The notes beneath the pieces were generated by a model. It worked only from the letters and a program-made list of their open reading frames with translations. It ran no database searches and was not told where the DNA came from. Both the position numbers and the translations under genes were made by a program. This document shows, piece by piece, positions 25,021-32,110 of a stretch of DNA of 32,110 nucleotides; the stretch's first letter is position 1, and the number at the start of each line of letters is the position of its first letter. Source of the DNA: Neocallimastix lanati (nom. inval.) (Eukaryota; Neocallimastigomycota; Neocallimastigomycetes; Neocallimastigales; Neocallimastigaceae); the NCBI GenBank assembly GCA_016946835.1, contig JACVTC010000228.1, forward strand, positions 102,501 through 134,610, read 5' to 3'.

Positions 25021-25260
25021 TTAGTAATTCTTCAAATGGTAGTTTTCTAATAGGTAGTTCTCTAATTGGTAATTCTCTAACTGGTAGTTTTCTAACTGGT
25101 AGTTCTCTAATTGGTAATTCTCTAACTGGTAGTTTTCTAACTGGTAGTTTTCTAACTGGTAGTTTTCTAACTGGTAGTTCTCTAATTGGTAGTTCTTTAA
25201 CTGGTAGTTCTCTAACTGGTAGTTCTTTAACTGGTAGTTCTTTAACTGGTAGTTCTCTAA
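25021..25260 (-). repeat. Sixteen 15-bp tandem repeats in the chromovirus leader
   Basis: Exactly sixteen 15-base units in perfect register, consensus TCTAACTGGTAGTT plus one variable base, with a few substitutions. The GGTAGTT core also occurs in the hairpin touching the LTR (25297-25303). Confidence 0.95.
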
Positions 25261-25289
25261 TCTCGTGATCGTAACGTGCTCCACTTTTT

Positions 25290-25308
25290 ATAACAAGGTA
25301 GTTGTTAT
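25290..25308 (-). other. Perfect hairpin at the chromovirus primer-binding position
   Basis: ATAACAA (25290-25296) and TTGTTAT (25302-25308) form a 7-bp stem with a 5-base loop, immediately inside the 5' LTR where minus-strand priming normally starts. No TGG-type tRNA site touches the LTR; the nearest TGG is 25 bases in. Confidence 0.6.
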
Positions 25309-25853
25309 TGTAAAATGTTCCTTATGGAGCAGATTACAATTACGAAAAAAAAAAAAAAACAAAAACTAATCTAAAATTAAATAAAGTTATAAAAAACTAA
25401 AACTAATTCAATAAGCTTTTTATTCAATTTGTTTTGACTCAAATTGAATAAGTTCTTATTTATTATTTATTTATTATTCTTTTATTATTAATACTATTAA
25501 TTATATATTACTATTTAATTTTTATGATTATTAAACTAAACTAAAATTAAACTAAACTAAAATTAAACTAAACTAAAATTAAACTAAACTAAAATTAAAC
25601 TAAACTAAAATTATTAATATATTTTATTACTAAATTTTAGGTTATTTAAAAATTAATTTTATATTTTTAAATTTATATATTATATGAAATATAAATTTAT
25701 TATTAATTTTCATAAATCAATTAATTTCATAAATTAATATATTTTACATAATTTAATGCATTAGCATTATTTTGTAAACGTGAATTACATTAAATAATTT
25801 AATGTACAAAATAAATTAATTAATGTACTAAAGATATTGATCATATCTTTACA
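25309..25853 (-). repeat. Chromovirus 5' LTR (545 bp)
   Basis: Second LTR copy, nearly identical to 19299-19841, with the same TGTAAA/TTTACA ends, five 16-bp repeats (25533-25612) and the 12-bp palindrome (25420-25451). Followed directly by the GAGCC duplication. Confidence 0.95.
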
Positions 25854-25858
25854 GAGCC
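25854..25858. repeat. Chromovirus target-site duplication, right copy (GAGCC)
   Basis: Exact repeat of 19294-19298 on the other side of the element. Confidence 0.93.
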
Positions 25859-27332
25859 ACACCTTATCATTACGGATAATGATAATAATATTATTAATAC
25901 TTATAGGTCAATTGATGGAAGAAACACATTTAGAATCAAAATAAACAATAAATATAATAACTTAATTATGAACACCGATAATGATAATCTTTGGCATAGA
26001 AGACTTGGTCACTTCTATCACAAAGATTTATCAAAATTTATAAAGGAACACACCACAAGTCATAATAACAATGACAATAATTGTATTACTTGTGGAATAG
26101 CTAAAATGAAAAGGTTACCTCACAACAGGGTAACTCCTAAAGCTACCAAGTTATTAGATGTTATCCACTCCGACATTGTTGGTCCTTTCCCGGATTCATT
26201 TTTTGGTTTTAAATTCATCATTACTTTCATTGATGAATTCTCTAGGAAAGCCTGGATTTTTACTATGAAAAGAAAATCAGATGCCATCGATATTATTATT
26301 AATTTTTTCAAATATTTAAATAATCTTTTTCCAAATTATAAAATTACTAATTTCAAATCGGACCAAGGAAAAGAATATTGTAGTAGAAGAGTCAACAAAT
26401 TCTGTAAAAAGAATGGTATTAGAAAACTCTATTCTCCTCCAAGAAATCCTCAAAATAATGGAATTGCTGAACGATTTAATCAAACCATTCTTTATTCCCT
26501 AAAATGTTTATTAAGCTGGAGTAAACTCAACATTAAATTTTGGGATTTTGCTATACGTTATTCAAAATATCTTTATAATCTTACTCCTCATTCAGGAATA
26601 AATAATCAAATTCCCAATGAAGTATTTTATGGTACTCCAATTCATGTTAATCATATTAAAGTTTTTGGATGCATCGCTTATTATAAGGATTTCTCTCCCA
26701 AGAAAGGAAAATTAGATCCTAACGCCAAAAAAGGTTTTTTCTTAGGTTTCAGTAATGATTCTAATTCTTATTTAATAATGGACTATAATAATTTTTCTCT
26801 ACATCAAGTAAGAGAAGTATTATTTCAAGAAGACACCCCTGCCTGCATTACTAAAGATATTACAAAAAGAATTTCGCCTTATGTTAAAGACAATAATAAT
26901 AAATTAAATTTATGCTTAGATTTATCTTTTATCAACAAATTATTAAGCAATTATACAAATAATAATATACATAATAATAATAATATCAACAACAATTATG
27001 ACAATAATGACGATAATTATTTTATTCCTGACAATAATAATATCATTAATATTCCTGATAATCCACCTAATAATATTAATATTCATAATAATATTCCTAA
27101 TAATGATATTCATAATAATAATTATAATAATAATTCTCCTGATGATTATAATGTTAATAATAATAACTTTAACAATAATTTAAATATTGATAATTATATT
27201 TCAGATCAAAATAATAATAATAATTTTTCATATCAAAATAATGAAAAATTTTTAATTAATAAAAATTTGTCAAAAAATGAACAAAATTTAAATAATAATA
27301 ATTTCAATAATAATTTTAATAATAATAATAAT
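25859..27332 (+). pseudogene. Copia A integrase region and Asn-rich linker (continues 17749-19298)
   Basis: Removing the chromovirus and one GAGCC brings this segment into frame with the protease part. It has the copia GAG-pre-integrase HHCC finger (WHRRLGHFYH..CITCGIAKMKR, from about 25990), then an integrase core with VIHSDIVGPF, FKSDQGKEY and NGIAERFNQT, so the DDE residues are kept. IKVFGCIAYY and KGFFLGFSND are the usual end of copia integrase. From about 26880 the frame becomes an Asn-rich linker of some 150 residues. It is cut at 27332 by the LTR of copia B, so the RT and RNase H of copia A are missing here and may lie beyond the window. No internal stop or frameshift was seen in this half. 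Confidence 0.87.
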
Positions 27333-27635
27333 TGATAACTACTTAATAATTATACTATATATTTATTTATATTATTTTATATATTTATTTATTATGTAAT
27401 TTATTAAAGTGTACTTGTGTTAATGTTTTATGTAAATTAGTTAATACGTTTATTTTATATTGTATAAACTATGTCAACAATTATTTTAATTATTTTGTGT
27501 AACATGTATTTACGTAACAAATGTATTCATGTGATATAGTTCTATATAAACATCATGAATGTACTATCCACTTCTCTCTTTGTTAACCATAATACTTTCG
27601 TATTATTATATTAAATAAATAAACAACATATATCA
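27333..27635 (+). repeat. Copia B 5' LTR (about 303 bp)
   Basis: Placed between the end of copia A coding sequence and the primer-binding site. It starts TGATA and ends TATCA, a short inverted terminal repeat of the TG..CA type. It contains a TATA box (TATATAAA, 27543-27550) and the TCTTTGTTAACCAT motif shared with copia A. No second LTR copy is available to confirm the edges. Confidence 0.65.
27543..27550 (+). promoter_or_regulatory. TATA box of the copia B LTR
   Basis: TATATAAA sits about 90 bases before the primer-binding site in one of the less AT-biased parts of the LTR, where the promoter is expected. Confidence 0.5.
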
Positions 27636-27649
27636 GATTAAGAGTCTCA
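27635..27649 (+). other. Copia B primer-binding site, tRNA-Lys(CUU) anticodon-arm type
   Basis: AGATTAAGAGTCTCA, identical to the copia A site and directly at the LTR end. Complementary to the tRNA-Lys(CUU) anticodon arm as known from other eukaryotes. Confidence 0.68.
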
Positions 27650-27694
27650 TTCGATTCTATTCTAATATTAAAAGTTTTTTTTAAAAAATACGAC

Positions 27695-29330
27695 ATGCCT
27701 CAAGAAACTACTTTAGCTAAAGACCAACGCCTTCGTGGAAAGTCTAACTTCAACGAATGGAAACTTTTATTGTAACCGCTGCCAAAACTCAAGCTATTGA
27801 AGACTTTTTAGAAGATGATATTATCAGTCATCTAAATAATGAATTCTTTGTTTACGCCCCAAACGGTAATGAACCAACCAACAGGGTCATTACGGACATT
27901 CTTAACAATTTAAACCTCCCAATTCCTGGTCAAGAACCTCGTCCTGTTAGAGAAAACAATGACGCACCAGAGAATGTAAACAATAATGCTCTAGAACCAT
28001 TATTGGATAATAGAACAAAAAGATTGATTATCAAAGAGGCTATAAAAATGGATGCCGAATTGATGTTATTGATTTTAAAAAATATTGACGAAAAAATCGT
28101 TAAAGAGATAAGTCGTCTAACTAACAGTTATCGTATTATGGAAAAACTCAAGGGAAAATACGGTAACAACAACGCTGATATGGAGTACTGGCTTAAAATA
28201 CTCAAAAGTTTAAAGCCAAAGAACAAAAATGAAGTAATCAAAATGTTGGACCAAGCGAAAGAAATTTTCGTAGAAATGGAAGAAGTTGATTTAGGTATTA
28301 CAAACAAGGAAAAATTAAAATACCTATATAACATTCTTACTGATGACTATAAAAATATTGTTCAATTCGACTTGAACAGTGATGCAGATGAGTACTTAGA
28401 TACTCTCAAAAGAATTATCTCAGCAAGGTCATATGTTGAAAACTGGGATGACATTAAAGAAAAAGATGAAGATGATGATCCTATGGACCTTGATTACCTT
28501 AGCAAGAGGAAAAGAACTACAAAATTAAACAAAAAACCTTCAAGTTCAATTAACAATAAGAAAAATAAACATAAATATAAGAAAGAAAATAAAAGTTATT
28601 GTCATATATGTGATATGAACGGACATTCCACAAAAGAATGTCATTTCAATCTTAAAAACAAAGAAAACAATATTAAAAATCAGCATAATAATAAAAAAGG
28701 GAGGCAAAATCAACAACAAGAGAAGAAATCATTAAATTACTTGGTAAACTCAAGAAACTATAATGATTATAGAAATAATTGTACCCAAAATACACCAAAA
28801 ATGAGGATTACTCTGATAATGCCAGCAATTACGATGAAAACTTTGATTTTGAGGATGCTAGAGCATTAATGTATCAGAGAAAGCAAAATAATAAATATAT
28901 AAATTTATTGGAGGTTATTCCAAATAATAACAAACATACTCATGATTTTGATAACATATACGATAAATCCATTGATTTTATTAATCATAGTAACTTAATA
29001 ACAGATGATGTTACATGGTTTTATGATACAGGTGCCGGTGAACATGTAACGAATGATAAATCTTTACTTGTGAACTTTAAATATGAATCCGTTAAGTTGT
29101 GTTGTGCAAATGGTTCAATTTGCCAATTTGAAGGATATGGAACTTATGAATGTTTCATAAATAAACAATATATTAAACTTGAAAAAGTTTTATTTTCCAA
29201 AAATGTTCACAAAAATCTTATTAGTGGTATAGAACTTGCAAAATCAGGTTTTATTTCTTTAATTGATTCTTCTGATGGAGAAAAAGCTAGACTAAAATTG
29301 TGGGATAAGAATAAACTAATCTAGGTACAT
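27695..29330 (+). pseudogene. Copia B gag and protease, frameshifted
   Basis: The gag start (27695) reads 26 codons with KSNFNEWKLLL and meets a stop. The next frame, entered near 27770, continues gag to about 28800 (DAELMLLILKNIDEKIV, DDPMDLDYL) and includes the CCHC knuckle CHICDMNGHSTKEC (about 28600-28641). A third frame from about 28800 carries FEDARALMYQRKQN and the protease WFYDTGAGEHVTND. A further shift falls near 29325. Each shift is explained by a single-base change, two of them at A-rich runs. Domain order and sequence match copia A but the two are clearly diverged. Confidence 0.85.
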
Positions 29331-30622
29331 TCCTATCATCTAAATATAATCAATTTCCTATCAAAACACAACATTTAAACAGTAATAAAATAATAGGAAA
29401 TGACATATTGCATATAGGTAAATTAAATGACAAAAGTATTGAAATATGGCATAGAAGATTAGGCCATTTTTATCAAAGTAATTTACCTAAATACCTAGAT
29501 CTACATAATATAAAAGCTCCTCCATGCATAGATTGCAAAATTTCTAAGATGAGGAGGGGATCTCATAAAGGGAAAACTCCAAAGGCAACAGAACTCCTGG
29601 AAATAATTCATTCAGACATTTCTGGGCCGTATAATCTATCCATTAATAACAAGAATACTTTCTCACAATGATGGACGAATTCTCTAGAAAAGTATGGATA
29701 TTTACTCTTAAGTCAAAAGCTGAAGCTCCAGATAAAATAATAGAATTATTTACTTATCTAAATAATCAATTTAAGGATTATACGATAAAAATATTTAAAT
29801 CTGATGGAGGAAAGGAATATAAAAAATAAAAAGATAAACAAGTATTGTAAAGAAAATGGTATCGAAAAGGTGTATTCTCCTCCTTATTGCCCAGAAATAA
29901 ACGGAAAAGCTGAAAAAATTAATAATACACTTAGAAATTCAGCAAAAACACTTATGTATTGGGCTAAATTATCGGAAAACTTCTGGAACTTTGCGATAAA
30001 GCATGCTTGTTTATTTATACAATATGATTCCACATTCAGGAAACAATAATTTAATTCCTGACGAAGTATTTTATAATAAAAAAGTAAATATAAAACATTT
30101 AAGAACTTTTGGATGCACTTGCTACTTCAGAGACCAAAGTCCACACAAATCCAAATTTCAACCAAATTCAAGGAAAGGCATTTTCTTGGTTTTGACAAAA
30201 AGAAATATTCGTATATTATTATGGACAAAGAAACTAGAAAATTAAATTATGTTAGTGACATTGAATGCGTTGAAGAAGAACCAGGAAATTTTAAATATCC
30301 GAATAACGGCTTCCAAGACCCTTATTTCTCTTTTACTAAAATGGACCTTGATGAAAGAAACATGAGAAATAGAAATATAAATGACGATAATAATTATAAT
30401 GACAATAATCTTCTAAATGAAAATATCAATTTAAATGAGAACAATATTTTAAACATAAATAATAATTTAAATCTAGATAATAATGTAAATGAAGATAATA
30501 ATATCAATATAGCTAACGACAATAACGAGAACAATGTTTTAAATGAAAACAATAATGAGAATAACAATGAAAATAATAATAATAATTTGGACAATATTAA
30601 TTTAAATGAAAATGTAATTTAA
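29331..30622 (+). pseudogene. Copia B integrase and start of Asn-rich linker, frameshifted
   Basis: Integrase pieces lie in successive frames: WHRRLGHFYQSNLPKYL and CIDCKISKMRR (HHCC finger), IIHSDISGPYN, MMDEFSRKVWIFTLKSK, FKSDGGKEY, YCKENGIEKVYSPPY and NGKAEKINNTL, LYNMIPHSGNN, FGCTCYFRDQSP, then the YSYIIMDKETRKL stretch. Frame changes fall near 29660, 29830, 30005 and 30190. From about 30380 the frame is Asn-rich (NNNLDNINLNENV) and ends at 30622. All DDE positions can still be recognised, but no single frame encodes the enzyme. Confidence 0.83.
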
Positions 30623-31749
30623 TGGACAATAATAATTTTATTGAAATAACGACATTAATGAAGAAGAAAATAACATATCAAAAGAAAATAATACTGTGGA
30701 AAAAACGATTTAATTAAAAATAATCCAAATGAAGAAATAAAATCAAATGAAATTGATAAAAAACACCCTATAAATTCTGGTGATGTAAATATTCCTTCAG
30801 CTAAAAATAAAGGCAAAGAAAAAAATCAATGAAAATGACGAAAATTTAAAATTTTGAAAAAAGTGAAAAAGTTTTATTAATAAAAATTTTTCAAAAATTG
30901 AACCAAAAATTTCTAAACAGCCATTGGTCAAAATAAATTATCAGATCCTTGTTCATCAATAGTAATATAAATAATATTTTAAATAATACCTTATCAACCT
31001 CACGTGATAAAATTTTACATAAATCTTCATCTGAAAAATTTAGAAAATGATAATACACATGATCATAATAATAATACTAATGATCGACATAAAATATTGA
31101 AATTTCTAATAAAACTATGGATAATAAAAATTTTTCAAAAAATGATGAAAATTTTAATAATAAAAATTTTTTATCAAACAATGACAATAAAATTACAAAT
31201 TTTAAAAATTCCAACACACCCATTAATAAAATTACCAATAATTTACCTATTTCATCAAACTCGCATAATGATAATACTTTTAATAATTATACTCTTAATA
31301 AGGCTTCAAATGATACTATTATTTCCAACTCCTCAGTGATACTTCTTTACAAGACATCGATAATTCTAATACTCAAGATTCACGAAAATTGATATTAATA
31401 TTTCTAATAATTCCAATTTAACAATTCAACCAATACCACTAATAATTTGCAATACAATGATAATCTATACCAAGATAATCAGTCTCTTACATCAATTGCT
31501 CATAACATTATTAAATCTAATGAAAATGAAATTATGGATGATATAATGATTAATAACGATGAAATTAATAATTCTCATTCTTCCAGAAAACGTCCTTTAC
31601 CCCAAATTCTCCCGATTCCAAAACAGTTATTCCTTCCACTCTTAGAACTTTAAGAAGAAAGTTGGATATTGATGATTCTTATATGATCGCTTCTATTTAT
31701 TCTGATTCTCCAAATAGCTATGATGAAGCCATTAGTTGCAAAAATAAAA
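30623..31749 (+). pseudogene. Degenerate Asn-rich linker of copia B
   Basis: AT-rich sequence with short Asn/Lys-rich open stretches in changing frames (for example FSKNDENFNNKNF near 31130 and MDDIMINNDEINN near 31530). It joins integrase to RT. Part of it (about 30860-30910) resembles the end of the copia A linker (FLINKN..SKNE). A last frameshift, one base in an A-run near 31746, precedes the RT. No independent gene was seen. Confidence 0.65.
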
Positions 31750-32110
31750 AATTACTGGATTAATGCCATAAAAGATGAGTTAAATAATTTATATTCAAAT
31801 AAGATTATGACTTTTGTTTCAAAAGTTCCTCCTGGAAAAAATATTATTTCTACGAAATGGGTTTTTGCTACTAAGAGGGATAGTAATAATTTTATTTACA
31901 AATATAAAGCTCGTCTGGTTGCCAGAGGCTTCCGTCAAAAATGGGGTATTGATTATGATCTTACGTATTCCCCAACTTTAAATATTGATAGTCTTAAACT
32001 CATTTTTGCTTTATCTGCTGCTTTTCATTGGGACATTTTTCAACTTGATATTAAGGCTGCTTACCTTAATGCTCCTCTCGACAAGGATATTTACACTACC
32101 ATTCCTAAAG
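31750..32110 (+). CDS. Copia reverse transcriptase, N-terminal part (open to window end)
   Basis: An uninterrupted frame of 120 codons runs off the window. It shows the usual start of a copia RT: a WINAIKDELNNLY helix, then ISTKWVFATKRD, YKARLVARGFRQKWGIDYD, YSPTLNIDSLK and the first catalytic motif FQLDIKAAYLNAPLDKDIY. The catalytic Asp in LDIKAAYL is present. It is assigned to copia B because it follows that linker, but from this window alone it could belong to the displaced 3' part of copia A. Confidence 0.85.

Larger units (their letters stand above)
24748..25308 (-). promoter_or_regulatory. Chromovirus 5' leader (LTR to gag)
   Basis: The 561-base untranslated leader contains, in the element's direction, a perfect hairpin touching the LTR, TGG at 25283-25281, sixteen 15-bp repeats, degenerate copies of that repeat (24968-25020), and a long inverted repeat. 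An open frame through the repeats (25021-25284) has only a GTG start and owes its openness to a unit length divisible by three, so it is not called as a gene. Confidence 0.7.
19299..25853 (-). mobile_element. Complete Ty3/gypsy chromovirus, inserted in copia A
   Basis: A 6555-bp LTR retrotransposon on the minus strand, with LTRs at 19299-19841 and 25309-25853, a GAGCC target duplication and a single intact gag-pol frame (19852-24747). LTR ends are TGTAAA...TTTACA in both copies. The LTRs differ by one substitution (near 19468, A versus T) and an A-run of 13 versus 15, so insertion was recent. The order within the element in its own direction is 5' LTR, hairpin at the primer site, 15-bp repeats, inverted repeat, gag-pol, purine tract, 3' LTR. 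It could still be mobile, but the sequence alone cannot show this. Confidence 0.95.
27333..32110 (+). mobile_element. Copia B, a second related Ty1/copia element (incomplete at window end)
   Basis: Begins with an LTR (27333-27635), has the same primer-binding site as copia A, then gag, protease, integrase, an Asn-rich linker and the start of RT. It lies in the same direction as copia A and begins in the middle of copia A's linker, so it probably inserted there. The 3' LTR is not in the window, so neither target duplication nor full length can be checked. Confidence 0.8.

Noticed and set aside
25021-25260. CRISPR-like array
   Set aside because: Units are 15 bp and contiguous with no spacers, in a eukaryotic retrotransposon leader; it is a plain tandem repeat.
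25021-25284. 87-residue open frame of repeated Gln/Asn/Tyr/Leu units in the chromovirus leader
   Set aside because: It has no ATG, lies in the untranslated leader, and stays open only because the 15-bp repeat unit is divisible by three.

Overview
The window looks like nuclear DNA of a zoosporic fungus, most likely an anaerobic gut fungus (Neocallimastigomycota). This is inferred from extreme AT-richness, long A/T homopolymers, short spliceosomal introns starting GTAAAT/GTAATT, Asn-rich low-complexity proteins, axonemal (flagellar) genes beside fungal-type trafficking and splicing genes, and LTR retrotransposons including a chromodomain chromovirus. Nothing in the sequence fixes the species.

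Positions 1-15175 are host genes. On the minus strand are the 5' part of SPAG6/PF16 (1-1801, five exons, cut by the window edge), a Sec7-PH Arf guanine-nucleotide exchange factor (2573-7793, eight exons, about 1368 aa) and CFAP58 (9399-12498, three exons, 951 aa). On the plus strand, divergent from CFAP58, is BCAS2/SPF27 (13525-15175, six exons, 206 aa), a subunit of the Prp19 spliceosomal complex. The exon joins were found by hand: every junction uses GT..AG, keeps the reading frame, and restores a recognisable family sequence. SPAG6 and CFAP58 both serve the zoospore axoneme.

From about 15735 to the end the window is a retrotransposon cluster. A decayed Ty1/copia RT/RNase H fragment lies on the minus strand (15735-16700). 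A Ty1/copia element ('copia A', plus strand, from before 17723) is split inside its pol by a complete Ty3/gypsy chromovirus (19299-25853, minus strand). The chromovirus has 543/545-bp LTRs that differ by one substitution and two bases in an A-run, a perfect 5-bp target duplication (GAGCC), and one intact 1631-codon gag-pol ending in a chromodomain. Copia A resumes at 25854 and stops in its Asn-rich linker at 27332, where a second, related copia element ('copia B', 27333 to beyond the end) begins with its own LTR. Copia B carries at least eight frameshifts, but its reverse transcriptase start at the right edge is open.

The most interesting signals are in the retrotransposon control regions. 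The copia primer-binding sites match the complement of a tRNA-Lys(CUU) anticodon arm rather than a tRNA 3' end. The chromovirus has a perfect 7-bp hairpin exactly where its primer-binding site should be, followed by sixteen 15-bp repeats that share the hairpin-loop motif and then a long inverted repeat with a GC-rich loop. No CRISPR, rRNA or complete tRNA gene was seen, and no new multi-gene system was found.
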